Shown here: positions 23,733 through 33,147 of the stretch, piece after piece | Numbering within the stretch: position 1 is the first letter of the stretch | How the letters are laid out: every line of letters starts with the position of its first letter | Origin: Bacteroidales bacterium | Lineage (GTDB): Bacteria; Bacteroidota; Bacteroidia; Bacteroidales; UBA3663 | DNA length: 64,000 bases | Direction: 5' to 3' | NCBI GenBank assembly: GCA_024694125.1 | Contig: JAILKE010000014.1 | Span: 1 to 64,000, forward strand | Made by a program: the position numbers and the translations under genes | Notes under the pieces: model-generated | Databases searched by the model: none | Seen by the model: the letters and a program-made list of their open reading frames with translations, nothing else | Told to the model about the DNA's origin: nothing

Positions 23733-26036
23733 TCAACGTTTGGCCGAGATAGAGAGCGAGCCCTTCACGCCGGCGCCAGATACCGAGAGTTTGATGCGAC
23801 CAGCCTTGTGGCTGCTGCGTATCACGGCGATGGCCCGTCCATGCCACAGGCGGTGCTGGGCAGAGTTCTGTCCGGCGGCTACATGAGCCGCGTACGAGAC
23901 GGTATCGGTGAGGTCTCCGTTGCCAATGCCGAGCAGTTGGGCAGGGCCGGAGAGGGATATATTGAGCAGGTCATTGGCCTTGGTGCAAGGGTTGCCCTGG
24001 GCATCGACCAGCTGAATCTCGACGAAGGAGAGACTCTGACCGTCGGCCTTGAGTATGGTCGTGTCGGCAGAAAGAGCAAACGATGCAGGGCGGTCCGACG
24101 TAGAGATAGTCTGGCTCTCGCCCGGGGTCATGTCATTGCGCAGACCAACGGCGCGTAGGGTGCCAGGCTGATAGGGGAGGGTGAACGTTGCCTTGAATCG
24201 CTCCTGTCGCGAAGTGACCTTTTCGCCCACCAACTGGTCATTGAGGTACAGGCGAACACGTGGGTAGCGCGAATAGACCTCCACCTGGATGGGACGACCC
24301 TCGTGCCCAGGCCAGTCCCACGACTCGGTCGTAGGCCATGTGGACCACTTGGTGCAGATGATAGAATCGACGTACAGGTCGGGTTCGCGTACGCCGATAT
24401 GCAGGGCAGGGGCATCGTCCCACAACATCTGGCGGTAGTAGGAGATAGGTTTGCGCAGTCCGGTCAGGTCGATGTCGCCGCAGTAGGCGCCATGCCATGG
24501 CCACTTGACGCCCTCCCAGTGTTCGCCGCGGTCAGCAGGGTCCGATGCATAGTGCGCACGTCCGATGCCCGATTCGCCCAGATAGTCGATGGCGGTCCAG
24601 ACAAAATCGCCAATGACGTAAGGCAGACGGGCGGCAGCGTCCCAGCTCTGGAACGCCGAATCGGCATAGCTCTCGGTCTGCCAGATGATGCGGTCGGGGC
24701 AACGCTGATGGTCGCGTTCGGCAAACTGAATCAGATAATTGTATCCTGCAATGTCGAGCGTCTCAGCCAGAGGGTCGAAGATACTATCCACTTCGCATAG
24801 CGCCTGTGTGACAGGACGGGAGGGGTCGAGTTGGCGCATGCGTCGGGCCAGTTTGCGCGACGTAGTGATCACCTCAATCTTGCGGCGCTCGAAGAGCTCA
24901 TTGCCGTTGCTCCACGCCATCACGCTGGGGTGGTTGCGGTCGCGCAGCACCAGGGCATCGACGTCCTGTTGCCACCATTGGTCGATGAGTTTGTGATAGT
25001 CGTAGGGATTCTTCTTGGCGCGCAGACCATCGAAAGCCTCGTCTATGACCAGCAGGCCCAGGTGGTCGCAGGCTGTGATGAACGTCTCGCTGGCAGGATT
25101 GTGAGCCGTGCGTACGGCATTGAAGCCAGCCTCCTTGAGTTGGCGAGCCTTGCGCCACTCGGCATCGTCGAATGCAGCAGCACCGATCACGCCGTTGTCG
25201 TGGTGCACGCAACCGCCGTTGAGCAGATAGGGACGACCGTTGAGCTTGAGGCCCTCTGTGCTGAACTCAATCTGTCGGAAACCGTGTTCAATGCTCAGTC
25301 CCCCCACCTGAATGGTGTAGAGCGTAGGTTGCTCGGGGCTCCACAGACGCACCTGACGGAACATCCTTACCTCGTCGGGACGGCCGGGGTAGGAGATGCG
25401 CAGCGAGGCTGAGTCCGCCTTCATGCCGTCGGCCGAGATACCGTACAGCTGTTCCGTGCGGATGTAGAGTTGCCAGGGGTCATCGATGGCCGATGGATCG
25501 TCCATGCAGCACCAGACGTGGCGGTAGATGCCCGAACCCGAATACCAGCGGCAGTTCTTTTGCGCGCTGTTATCGACCTTGACAGCCAATAGGTTGCGAC
25601 CCGGCAGCAGGCGTTCCGTGATGTCGATCCAGAAGCCACTGTAGCCATAGGGGTGTCCGCCTACGGCAGTGCCGTTGAGATAGACCGTGCTCTGCATATA
25701 TACACCCTCGAAGTACAGACGTATGCGGCGTCCGTTGGCCTGGCGCAACAATGGTTGGCCCTGCAGAGAGAGGCGGTACCAGCCTATGCCCGTGGGCAGA
25801 TAAGCGCCGTCGCCCGCTGCTGGAGTCTGGCGGTCGAATTCACCCTCGATGCTCCAGTCGTGAGGCAGGTCGAGGCGTCTCCACTGGCTGTCGTCGAACG
25901 AAGGGAGCGCCCATGTGCTGTCATTGCCCAGGCAGAACGACCATCCGTTGTCCATCAGGACGCGGTCCATCGCCGAGGCGGAGAGAGAGGAGAGTAAGAA
26001 AACTGCTAAAAAGGAGAGATGAGTTAGGATTTTCAT
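23733..26036 (-). CDS. Secreted GH2-family glycosidase (beta-galactosidase-like)
   Basis: The 767-residue protein has a signal peptide (MKILTHLSFLAVFLLSSLSASA). Its N-terminal sugar-binding sandwich contains LPHDWSIEGEF, YFEGVYMQSTVYLNG and RWYSGSGIYRHVW. The TIM-barrel catalytic domain has acid/base Glu380 in VMAWSNGNELFE (WSNGNE instead of the more common WSIGNE) and nucleophile Glu455 in IIWQTESY. Beta-domains complete the C-terminus (VRLYLNDQLVGEK, DTTILKADGQSL). The second Ig-like domain is short (RISYPGRPDEVRMF runs directly to RLWSPEQPTLY), so some strands seem missing. Exact sugar (beta-galactose, beta-mannose or beta-glucuronic acid) cannot be read from the sequence. A -7 box lies at 26079-26072. 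Confidence 0.9.
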   Translation of the reverse strand: MKILTHLSFLAVFLLSSLSASAMDRVLMDNGWSFCLGNDSTWALPSFDDSQWRRLDLPHDWSIEGEFDRQTPAAGDGAYLPTGIGWYRLSLQGQPLLRQANGRRIRLYFEGVYMQSTVYLNGTAVGGHPYGYSGFWIDITERLLPGRNLLAVKVDNSAQKNCRWYSGSGIYRHVWCCMDDPSAIDDPWQLYIRTEQLYGISADGMKADSASLRISYPGRPDEVRMFRQVRLWSPEQPTLYTIQVGGLSIEHGFRQIEFSTEGLKLNGRPYLLNGGCVHHDNGVIGAAAFDDAEWRKARQLKEAGFNAVRTAHNPASETFITACDHLGLLVIDEAFDGLRAKKNPYDYHKLIDQWWQQDVDALVLRDRNHPSVMAWSNGNELFERRKIEVITTSRKLARRMRQLDPSRPVTQALCEVDSIFDPLAETLDIAGYNYLIQFAERDHQRCPDRIIWQTESYADSAFQSWDAAARLPYVIGDFVWTAIDYLGESGIGRAHYASDPADRGEHWEGVKWPWHGAYCGDIDLTGLRKPISYYRQMLWDDAPALHIGVREPDLYVDSIICTKWSTWPTTESWDWPGHEGRPIQVEVYSRYPRVRLYLNDQLVGEKVTSRQERFKATFTLPYQPGTLRAVGLRNDMTPGESQTISTSDRPASFALSADTTILKADGQSLSFVEIQLVDAQGNPCTKANDLLNISLSGPAQLLGIGNGDLTDTVSYAAHVAAGQNSAQHRLWHGRAIAVIRSSHKAGRIKLSVSGAGVKGSLSISAKR

Positions 26037-26071
26037 AGTTGAAACAACATATTGTAGTGTTCTTTTAGGGG

Positions 26072-26079
26072 CAAAGATA
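26072..26079 (-). promoter_or_regulatory. -7 box of the GH2 gene
   Basis: TATCTTTG on the minus strand, followed by CCCCTAAAAG; ATG is 36 bp downstream. No clear -33 TTTG at normal spacing. It is divergent from the murF-alr promoter 50 bp away. Confidence 0.6.
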
Positions 26080-26129
26080 CATTTTTTTTGCGATAAAGCC
26101 TTTGATTGGAGGTAAAAAACTGTGAAATA

Positions 26130-26161
26130 TTTGTCATTTACGACAAAATATACTAACTTTG
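26130..26161 (+). promoter_or_regulatory. Promoter of the murF-alr gene
   Basis: TTTG at 26130-26133, 20 bp, TAACTTTG at 26154-26161. The transcript would start only about 15 nt before ATG 26182, which rules out the longer frame open from 26122. Confidence 0.78.
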
Positions 26162-26181
26162 TGCGCTATTTGTATATAACA

Positions 26182-28695
26182 ATGTATAATCTTAGTCAAA
26201 TATCAGAGATGCTCAACTGCCCCTTGCGGTGCAATCGGCAGGCATCGGCCAACACTCAGCCGCAGGTATCAGTGCTGCTCACCGACAGCCGTAGCCTGAC
26301 TTATGCCAGGCAGACTTTGTTCTTTGCTTTGGTCACGTCGCGAGGCGATGGCCACAAATATATTTCATCATTGTACCAGAAGGGCGTGCGCGCCTTCGTG
26401 GTCAGCCAGCCGGTTGACACCTTCCGCAACACCTGCCCCGAGGCATGGTTCCTGATTGTGCCCGATACCCTGGCGGCGCTGCAGCAGTTGGCCGCTTGCC
26501 ACAGGCAGAAGTTCCAGTTGCCCGTGGTCGGTATAACCGGGTCCAATGGCAAGACCATCGTCAAGGAGTGGCTCTACCAACTGTTGCACGACGTGCGTCA
26601 CATCGTCCGTTCGCCACGCAGTTACAACAGTCAGGTGGGCGTGCCCCTCAGCGTGTGGCAGATAGAGCCGACGCACGATCTTGCCCTGTTCGAGGCAGGC
26701 ATCAGTCAGCCGGGTGAGATGGAGCGCCTGGAACGCATCATCCGTCCTACCATCGGCATATTGACCAATATCGGTACAGCCCATGCCGCAGGGTTCGACA
26801 GCCAGAACCAGAAACTGCAGGAGAAACTGCAACTCTTCCGTTCGTGCGACGTCATCATATACAATGCCGATATCCCGGGCATAGGCGATGCACTCGAACT
26901 GGCAGGAGTAGGAGCCCGCAGCATGGCCTGGACGCGCCGCCACAAGGAGGCGCAGATCAATGTACACGAGGTTCAGCACAGTGCCGACAGTACGACGGTA
27001 CACTACAGCATACTGGGCATAGATGGTTCGTTCACCATACCGATGACCGACGATGCATCGCTCGAGAATGCGCTCAACTGTCTGGCACTGATGCTCTATC
27101 TGGCCATTGAGCCCGAGGAGATAGCCCGCCGCATGAGCCGACTCACGCCGTTGGCCATGCGTCTGGAGGTGGTCGAGGGCAAGCGCGGTTGCATGCTCAT
27201 CAACGATGCCTACAACTGCGACCTCACTTCGCTGGAGATGGCGCTCTCCTTCCAGCAGCGCCGTGCATCGGGCACAATGACCAATACGCTCATCCTGTCC
27301 GATATCCTGCAGGCCGAGATGGACGAACGTCACCGTTGTACCAAGCTGGCGCAGCTGTGCCGCCTGTACAATGTCGGCAAACTGCTGTGCGTCGGTCCCG
27401 AGTCGGTACGCAGCGCCCGGATGATGGAGGAGCAACTGCGCGAGGCAGGTCTGGAGATTGTGTTCCAGGCTTTCGGTTCGACACAGGAGTTGCTGGAGAG
27501 TCCCGAACTGAACCACATACAGAACGAGTTGGTACTGATCAAGGGTGCGCGCGACTTCCAGTTCGAGCGTATAGGCGAGGCGCTGCAGTTGCGCCGTCAC
27601 GAGACCATCCTCGAGGTCAATCTCGATGCCATCGTGCACAACCTGAACCGCTACCGCAGTCACCTCAATCCCGATACCCGACTGACCTGCATGGTCAAGG
27701 CGTTCGGCTACGGTACGGGCAGCTATGAGTTGGCCAAGACCCTGCAGGACCAGAACGTCGATTATCTCGCCGTAGCTGTGGCGGACGAGGGAGCAGACCT
27801 GCGCCGTCAGGGCATACGCGTGCCTATCATCGTGATGAACCCCGAGATGTCGGCGTTCCGCACCATCATTGAGAATCACCTCGAACCGGAGGTCTATAGC
27901 TTCCGCCTGATGGAGGCCTTCATGGCCGAGACCCAGGCTATGGGCGTGACCCACTATCCGGTGCATATCAAGATTGATTCCGGCATGCATCGACTGGGAT
28001 TCCAGCCGCACGAGATGGACCAGCTCATCAGCCGCCTGCAGCATCAGGATGCCCTCACGGTGCGCAGCGTCTTCAGTCATTTCGCTACGGCCGATGACCC
28101 GGCACAGGAGGCTTTCGTGCACGAGCAGAAGCGCCGCTTCGACCTATGTGCCGACCGCATCCGCGAGGCATTCCCCTATCCGATATTGCGCCACATCTGC
28201 AATTCGGCTGGCATTGAGAAGTATGCTCAATACCAGATGGAGATGTGTCGTCTGGGTATCGGACTGTATGGGTTCGAGGCATCGGAGGTCAAGATGGACC
28301 TGGAGCCCGTCGCTGCACTGAAGAGCACCATTCTCCAGATCAAGGACATCCCTGCTACCGAGACGGTAGGGTATATGCGCAATGGGCGTCTCAACCGCGA
28401 CAGCCGCATCGCTATGGTGCCTATCGGTTATGCCGATGGTTATGACCGACGGTTGGGCAATGGTCATGCCGATATGCTGGTACAGGGCAAGCGCTGTCCG
28501 ACGTTGGGCAATGTCTGTATGGATGTGACATTCATAGACGTTACCGATTGCCCTGAAGCCCGCGAGGGCGACGAGGTAGAGATCTTCGGCCAGCATCTTC
28601 CCCTCACCGAACTGAGTGACAAGCTCGGCACTATCTGCTACGAAGTGTTGAGCACAGTCAGCACCCGCGTCAAGAGGGTGTACTACAAAGAATAG
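26182..28695 (+). CDS. Bifunctional UDP-MurNAc-tripeptide:D-Ala-D-Ala ligase / alanine racemase
   Basis: A fusion typical of Bacteroidota that joins the supply of D-Ala with its use in peptidoglycan precursors. The 837-residue protein has a MurF half (residues 1-460) with ATP-binding GITGSNGKTIVKEW (Lys124), SYNSQVGVPLSVW and MLINDAYNCDLTS. The Alr half (470-837) has PLP lysine 506 in CMVKAFGYGTGSYE, IKIDSGMHRLGF, CRLGIGLYG and the catalytic tyrosine 750 in GYADGYDRR. In many racemases the PLP motif reads KADAYGHG; the variant KAFGYGTG is usual for the Bacteroidota fusion. I start at ATG 26182, behind the promoter. An 11-bp repeat array begins immediately after the stop codon. Confidence 0.94.
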   Translation: MYNLSQISEMLNCPLRCNRQASANTQPQVSVLLTDSRSLTYARQTLFFALVTSRGDGHKYISSLYQKGVRAFVVSQPVDTFRNTCPEAWFLIVPDTLAALQQLAACHRQKFQLPVVGITGSNGKTIVKEWLYQLLHDVRHIVRSPRSYNSQVGVPLSVWQIEPTHDLALFEAGISQPGEMERLERIIRPTIGILTNIGTAHAAGFDSQNQKLQEKLQLFRSCDVIIYNADIPGIGDALELAGVGARSMAWTRRHKEAQINVHEVQHSADSTTVHYSILGIDGSFTIPMTDDASLENALNCLALMLYLAIEPEEIARRMSRLTPLAMRLEVVEGKRGCMLINDAYNCDLTSLEMALSFQQRRASGTMTNTLILSDILQAEMDERHRCTKLAQLCRLYNVGKLLCVGPESVRSARMMEEQLREAGLEIVFQAFGSTQELLESPELNHIQNELVLIKGARDFQFERIGEALQLRRHETILEVNLDAIVHNLNRYRSHLNPDTRLTCMVKAFGYGTGSYELAKTLQDQNVDYLAVAVADEGADLRRQGIRVPIIVMNPEMSAFRTIIENHLEPEVYSFRLMEAFMAETQAMGVTHYPVHIKIDSGMHRLGFQPHEMDQLISRLQHQDALTVRSVFSHFATADDPAQEAFVHEQKRRFDLCADRIREAFPYPILRHICNSAGIEKYAQYQMEMCRLGIGLYGFEASEVKMDLEPVAALKSTILQIKDIPATETVGYMRNGRLNRDSRIAMVPIGYADGYDRRLGNGHADMLVQGKRCPTLGNVCMDVTFIDVTDCPEAREGDEVEIFGQHLPLTELSDKLGTICYEVLSTVSTRVKRVYYKE

Positions 28696-28696
28696 A

Positions 28697-28784
28697 AGGG
28701 TATTACGAGGGTATTACGAGGGTATTATGAGGGTATTATGAGGGTATTGCCAGGGTATTATGAAAGTATTACCAGGGTATGAGC
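28697..28784 (+). repeat. Eight-copy 11-bp tandem array
   Basis: Eight consecutive 11-mers of the form AGGGTATTACG (variants ATTATG, ATTGCC, AAGTATTACC) start 2 bp after the murF-alr stop. Four 11-mers with reverse-complement-like core TAATACCC lie at 40845-40888. Confidence 0.9.
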
Positions 28785-28851
28785 AATGAAGTGAGTACAA
28801 GAATAGAACAGAGTAAGGGTCGAATATCCCAGTAGTAGATTCATTCTACAC

Positions 28852-28928
28852 TACTCATTACTCTTTACTCATTACTCACTACTCATTACTCATTACTCAT
28901 TACCCATTACCCTTTATTCTTTACTCTC
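28852..28928 (+). repeat. Eleven-copy 7-bp tandem array
   Basis: Eleven consecutive heptamers TACTCAT with variants TACTCTT, TACTCAC and TACCCAT lie between murF-alr and the PLD-family gene. Together with the array at 28697 they fill most of the 290-bp gap. A C-rich/G-rich hairpin near 28940-28968 follows. No promoter box is clear here. Confidence 0.88.
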
Positions 28929-28986
28929 TCCCCAAACTCCTTCCCCCTTGCTGTGAGGCAGGGAGGAGGTCTTATTCAATTTTTTT

Positions 28987-30237
28987 ATGCGATTTCACTC
29001 TGCACTGTTTTTATCGATCATTCTCTCTATGGCGTTTGTCTCGGGTAGTGCCCGCAGCAAGCGCGAGGCCATCGACCTCAATGCTTATTTCGAGAGTCAG
29101 GCCATTCCCGTTTACGATGCCGACAGCATCTCTGTGTATCAGAGCGGTGCTGCCAAGTTCGAGTCACTGCTCCGCGACATGGAGCAGGCACAGCATCACA
29201 TCCATTGTGAGTATTTCATCTTTGCCAACGACAGCATAGCCCATCGTCTGCTCGATGTGATGCGGCGCAAGGCCAAGGCTGGCGTGCAGTGTCGTCTGGT
29301 CGTGGATGGTTACTACGACCGGCAGCGAGGCTATGACTACAGCCACCGTCTGCGCCAGTTGCGTCAGCAGGGAATAGATATCTATATCTACAAGCCCTAC
29401 GAGTTTCCCTTCGTGCACCGTGTACTGCGCGACCACCGCAAGATAGTGGTCATCGATGGCCGTATCGCCTATACAGGTGGGTTCAACGTGGCCGACTACA
29501 ATATCAAGGGCAAGCCAGGCATATACGGCGGTTATGTCGATACACAGGTGCGACTGGAGGGCTCGTGCGTCGAGGGGTTGCAGTACCTCTTCGGCGAACA
29601 TTTCGAGGCAGCCGGCGGCACAGGCTTTGATGGTCCGGATTACTATCCCTACACAGCGCAGCACTACACCAGTCACAACAGCCGGGAGGTGACCGTGCTG
29701 GAGCGTGGCCGTCAGTGTGCCAGCAAGAAGGCCGAGATGCGTCGGGCATTGGTCCACTACATCGATGCAGCCCGTGACAGCCTGCACATCACGTCGCCCT
29801 ACCTGCTGCCCACTCCGTCAGTGCGTCGTGCCCTGCGTCGCGCCATGCGCCGTGGCGTGCATGTCGAGGTCCTCTATTCCGACCAGGGCGACACACCGTT
29901 GTTCGATGCCGGCAATCTCTACTATTCACGCCGATTGCAGCGCCGTGGCGCCGAGGTGTGGATGTACCGCGAGGCATTCCAGCACAGCAAGGTGATGGTG
30001 GCTGATGGCACCCGCAGCATGGTCGGTTCGGTCAATCTCGACTATCGTGCCCTGCGTTGGAACGAGGAGGTAGCCGTGGTAATCAATGACAGTGCTACTG
30101 CCCAATGGCTTGACTCCGCCTTTGTCCAGAATCAGCATAATGCTCATCGATTGACCACGGAATACTACCACAATTTGCCATTTTCGAGACGCATTAAAGG
30201 CTTTTTTGCCAACTATTTGCTCTCTTGGTGCTTATAA
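28987..30237 (+). CDS. Phospholipase D-family protein, cardiolipin synthase-like
   Basis: The 416-residue protein has an N-terminal hydrophobic segment (MRFHSALFLSIILSMAFVSGSARS; signal peptide or anchor). It has two PLD half-sites: HRVLRDHRKIVVIDG (His150) with GGFNVADY, and AFQHSKVMVADG (His333) with GSVNLDYRALRWNEE. Two HxKxxxxD motifs and the ALRWNEE tail are typical of cardiolipin synthase. Cardiolipin synthase of the ClsA type has two N-terminal membrane helices; here there is only one, so the enzyme may be exported or act on another phosphodiester. No neighbour is functionally linked. Confidence 0.85.
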   Translation: MRFHSALFLSIILSMAFVSGSARSKREAIDLNAYFESQAIPVYDADSISVYQSGAAKFESLLRDMEQAQHHIHCEYFIFANDSIAHRLLDVMRRKAKAGVQCRLVVDGYYDRQRGYDYSHRLRQLRQQGIDIYIYKPYEFPFVHRVLRDHRKIVVIDGRIAYTGGFNVADYNIKGKPGIYGGYVDTQVRLEGSCVEGLQYLFGEHFEAAGGTGFDGPDYYPYTAQHYTSHNSREVTVLERGRQCASKKAEMRRALVHYIDAARDSLHITSPYLLPTPSVRRALRRAMRRGVHVEVLYSDQGDTPLFDAGNLYYSRRLQRRGAEVWMYREAFQHSKVMVADGTRSMVGSVNLDYRALRWNEEVAVVINDSATAQWLDSAFVQNQHNAHRLTTEYYHNLPFSRRIKGFFANYLLSWCL

Positions 30238-30251
30238 TTGCGCAAAACAAA

Positions 30252-30281
30252 TTGCAAATTGCAGATTTTTTATTATCTTTG
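30252..30281 (+). promoter_or_regulatory. Promoter of the GH3-type adenylase gene
   Basis: TATCTTTG at 30274-30281 with TTG at 30252-30254 about 19 bp upstream. The leader to ATG 30348 is about 60 nt. Confidence 0.65.
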
Positions 30282-30347
30282 CGCATGCAATAATCCAAAT
30301 GAGTGGTAATTACCACTTTGCATAATGAAAAGTTTAAATGATATAAT

Positions 30348-32063
30348 ATGAAAAAGAACTCTACTCCCGCGTGGTTGACCACCTTCCTGCTCCGTGTGGC
30401 AGGCGGCATCAACTATCGTAAATTAGTCAAGGCAAGCAAGGACCCTAAGCAGGCCAGTGCCGATACCTTGCGCCGTATCCTCGAGTATGCCAAGGATACA
30501 GAGTTTGGCCGTGCCCATCGGTTTGATTTCATCCTGTCGGCTACAGATGCTGACGAACTTTATAAGCGGTACGTCGATCAGATTGCACCCAGCGACTACG
30601 AGGACTACCGTCCATACATTGATCGCCACAAGGAGGGCGCATCGAATGTGCTTGTACCTGGCAAACCAGTGATGTATGCCACTACATCGGGCACAACCAA
30701 GGAGCCCAAGTGGATTCCCATCACCGACGTATATCTGAAGACCGTCTATGGCAAGATGACCAAGGTATGGCTGTACAACTATATCCAGAATCGTCCCAAG
30801 TCATTCTACGGCAAGCTGGTCACCATCGTGGGCAAGGACGTAGAGGGATATGCACCAGACGGAACCGTAGCTGGTTCAGTGTCGGGTGTGACCCGTCGCG
30901 ACGCTCCTTCGTTTGTCAAGGAGATGTATGCCGTTCCTGGTGGCGTATATGGCATCAAGGACTACAATGCCCGCTACTACACCATCATGCGTCTGTCGGT
31001 AGAGGTCGATGCGTCGATCTTCATCACCGCCAATCCATCTACCCTGGTCGAGGTGCAGAAGAATGTCGATAAGTACTATGACCAGTACTGTGACGATATT
31101 GAGAAGGGTACATTGAGCCACGACTTCGACATCCCGGACGATATCCGCAAGGAGGTCGAGGCACAGATTGCGCCTAATCCCAAGCGTGCTGCCGAGTTGC
31201 GTCAGCTCAAGCAGAAGTATGGCCGTGTATTGCCCAAGCACTATTGGCCCAACCTCCAGATACTCAATACCTGGAAGTGCGGCAACACACACGTATATCT
31301 GGACAAGATCAAGGGATTCTTCCCCGACACATGTCTGCACCAGGAGTTCGGTTACTTCTCGTCCGAGTGCCGTTTCGGTCTTGTGATGGACGATACCAAC
31401 AACAGCGTACTCTTCCCTCACTACCATTTCTACGAGTTCATGGCCGAGGAGGATGTAGATAAGCTCAATGACCCAGAGGCTCTCAAGACCGCACGTTTCT
31501 ATCAGTTGCACGAACTGGAGCAGGGCAAGCGCTATTGTCCATTTGTAACCACATGCTCAGGTCTGTATCGTTACAACATGAACGACCTGATTGAGGTGGG
31601 TACTCCATTCTACAATACTCCACGAGTATTCATGGTTCAGAAGGTCAACGGTATCGTCACCATGACTGGTGAGAAACTGCACGAGCGTCAGTTCATCGAG
31701 GCTGTCAATGCATCGGCCAAGGAGAGTGGCATGGCGGTCAAGTTCTTCGTCGGATTTGCTGACCTGGAGTCTTCGCTCTACCGTTTCTACTACGAGTTCG
31801 AGAATCAGGACACTACACAGGAGCAGTGTGACGAGTTCACCAAGCTGGTGGACAAGTACCTCCGTCAGCAGAATGTCGAGTACGTGGCCAAGCGCGACTC
31901 GATGCGTGTGCACGATCCAGTAGGTTACTGCCTGGTCGAGAACAGCTTCGAGAAGTACAAGGCTGCCTGCATTGCTGAGGGTGCCCGCGACGGACAGTTC
32001 AAGATGAACCTCCTGATGCAGGACGAAAAGCGTCATGCTAAATTCAAGGCTTTGGTAAAGTAA
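30348..32063 (+). CDS. GH3 (auxin-responsive promoter) family acyl-adenylase
   Basis: The 571-residue protein belongs to the GH3 acyl-acid-amido synthetase family of the ANL adenylating superfamily; here GH3 means Gretchen Hagen 3, not glycoside hydrolase 3. The ATP-binding motif is YATTSGTTKEPKWIPIT (about residues 108-124). QEFGYFSSECRFG, CSGLYRYNMNDLIEVG and TMTGEKLHE are the other family blocks. Plant members join amino acids to hormone carboxylates. Bacterial members are common in Bacteroidota and their substrates are unknown. No signal peptide. Monocistronic by the promoter and terminator around it. It probably activates a carboxylic acid as an acyl-AMP (family inference). Confidence 0.88.
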   Translation: MKKNSTPAWLTTFLLRVAGGINYRKLVKASKDPKQASADTLRRILEYAKDTEFGRAHRFDFILSATDADELYKRYVDQIAPSDYEDYRPYIDRHKEGASNVLVPGKPVMYATTSGTTKEPKWIPITDVYLKTVYGKMTKVWLYNYIQNRPKSFYGKLVTIVGKDVEGYAPDGTVAGSVSGVTRRDAPSFVKEMYAVPGGVYGIKDYNARYYTIMRLSVEVDASIFITANPSTLVEVQKNVDKYYDQYCDDIEKGTLSHDFDIPDDIRKEVEAQIAPNPKRAAELRQLKQKYGRVLPKHYWPNLQILNTWKCGNTHVYLDKIKGFFPDTCLHQEFGYFSSECRFGLVMDDTNNSVLFPHYHFYEFMAEEDVDKLNDPEALKTARFYQLHELEQGKRYCPFVTTCSGLYRYNMNDLIEVGTPFYNTPRVFMVQKVNGIVTMTGEKLHERQFIEAVNASAKESGMAVKFFVGFADLESSLYRFYYEFENQDTTQEQCDEFTKLVDKYLRQQNVEYVAKRDSMRVHDPVGYCLVENSFEKYKAACIAEGARDGQFKMNLLMQDEKRHAKFKALVK

Positions 32064-32082
32064 ATACCCACATAACATCCTA

Positions 32083-32122
32083 TGAGGGCGCAGTGCACTT
32101 ACCCAGTCGCATTGCGCCCTCA
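32083..32122 (+). terminator. Terminator of the GH3-type adenylase gene
   Basis: TGAGGGCGCA (32083-32092) pairs exactly with TGCGCCCTCA (32113-32122), followed by TTAAAG. Loop of 20 nt. Confidence 0.75.
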
Positions 32123-32228
32123 TTAAAGAGTATGGAGGAGTATATAGGTAGTGGCCAATGGTTGTTGCTGAAAGTGGCCAATGGCCGTTGTGATTGAATC
32201 AGTTCTCGTCAGTAGATTGTATCGTCCC

Positions 32229-32261
32229 TGTCACTTCCCTGTCACTTCCTTGTCACTTCCT
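32229..32261 (+). repeat. Three copies of the murI-leader 11-mer
   Basis: TGTCACTTCCC, TGTCACTTCCT, TGTCACTTCCT in direct succession. This is the same unit as the nine-copy array before murI. It also ends in a pyrimidine-rich CTTTCTCTTCCC stretch a short distance upstream of a start codon (32289). Confidence 0.9.
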
Positions 32262-32288
32262 CTTTCTCTTCCCTTTTAATATAAATAT

Positions 32289-32933
32289 ATGTCTATTGAT
32301 AAATATTCATCTGTCATTTTCGACCTGGACGGTACCCTGTATGATAACAAGGGATTGCCGCTCAAACTTGTATTGGCAGATATCCCCAATATGTGGGTGC
32401 TGGGCGCCGAGCGCAAGGCCCGCAAGAACATCAAGGGCCGCGATTACCGCGATGCCGAGGGCGTTTACGATGCACTCTTTGCCGAGATGGCCCGGGTGAA
32501 GCGTAGTCTGACCGTCGAGAAAGCCCGTCAATGGTACCAGCAGAAGTACATGCCGCTGCAGGCAGCGCTGCTGCGTATCTATTTCGCTGCGCGTCCGTTG
32601 GCAGTAGAGCTGCTCCAAGCCATGCGTGCCCGAGGAATGAAGATTATCCTGTACAGCGATTACGGTCACGAGACCGAGAAGATAGATGCCCTGCGCATAC
32701 CGCAGGACCTGTTCGACGGCATCGTTTCGGCAGCCAAGATGGGCGGCCTCAAACCCTGTCAGCAGTCCATGCAGCGACTGATGCAGCAGTTCAATCTGGA
32801 TGCAGCCACCACACTGTACATCGGCGACCGTGAGGATACCGATGGCGAAAGTGCGCGTCCCATGAATATAGATTTCTACAATGTCAAAGCCAATCCGAAT
32901 GCCTGGGATGAACTGCTGAAAGCCTTTCTTTGA
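32289..32933 (+). CDS. HAD-superfamily hydrolase
   Basis: The 214-residue phosphatase-fold protein shows the HAD motifs in order: motif I SVIFDLDGTLYDN (nucleophile Asp in DLDGT), motif II IILYSDYG, motif III Lys in KMGGLKPC, and motif IV YIGDREDTDGESA. The cap is helical (residues 20-95, rich in Lys/Arg). It is most like phosphoglycolate/beta-phosphoglucomutase-type subfamily I enzymes; the substrate is unknown. It follows the 11-bp array and has no close upstream promoter box. It ends about 70 nt before the asnA promoter. Confidence 0.88.
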   Translation: MSIDKYSSVIFDLDGTLYDNKGLPLKLVLADIPNMWVLGAERKARKNIKGRDYRDAEGVYDALFAEMARVKRSLTVEKARQWYQQKYMPLQAALLRIYFAARPLAVELLQAMRARGMKIILYSDYGHETEKIDALRIPQDLFDGIVSAAKMGGLKPCQQSMQRLMQQFNLDAATTLYIGDREDTDGESARPMNIDFYNVKANPNAWDELLKAFL

Positions 32934-33004
32934 TACTTTTGGTGGCAAAATGTGCTATAATTAAAGAAAAATGATATCACAAAGTGCAAAATTGTGGAAA
33001 ATAT

Positions 33005-33035
33005 TTTGCACTTTGCGATTTTTGCTTTATCTTTG
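33005..33035 (+). promoter_or_regulatory. Promoter of asnA
   Basis: TTTG at 33005-33008, 19 bp, TATCTTTG at 33028-33035. Gives a leader of about 160 nt with a small AGGC/GCCT stem at 33111-33124 and a mini-ORF. Confidence 0.78.
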
Positions 33036-33147
33036 CAGGGTCAAGTTATAGACTGATTCTGCAAAACTGACTGTGTCATAGTCTATTTGCCGCATTACAA
33101 TCAACAGTGAGGCGTGAAAGCCTTATTAAATACAAGTAATTAATAAT

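Noticed and set aside
26122..26181. 20-codon extension of MurF-Alr
   Set aside because: The consensus promoter at 26130-26161 lies inside it.
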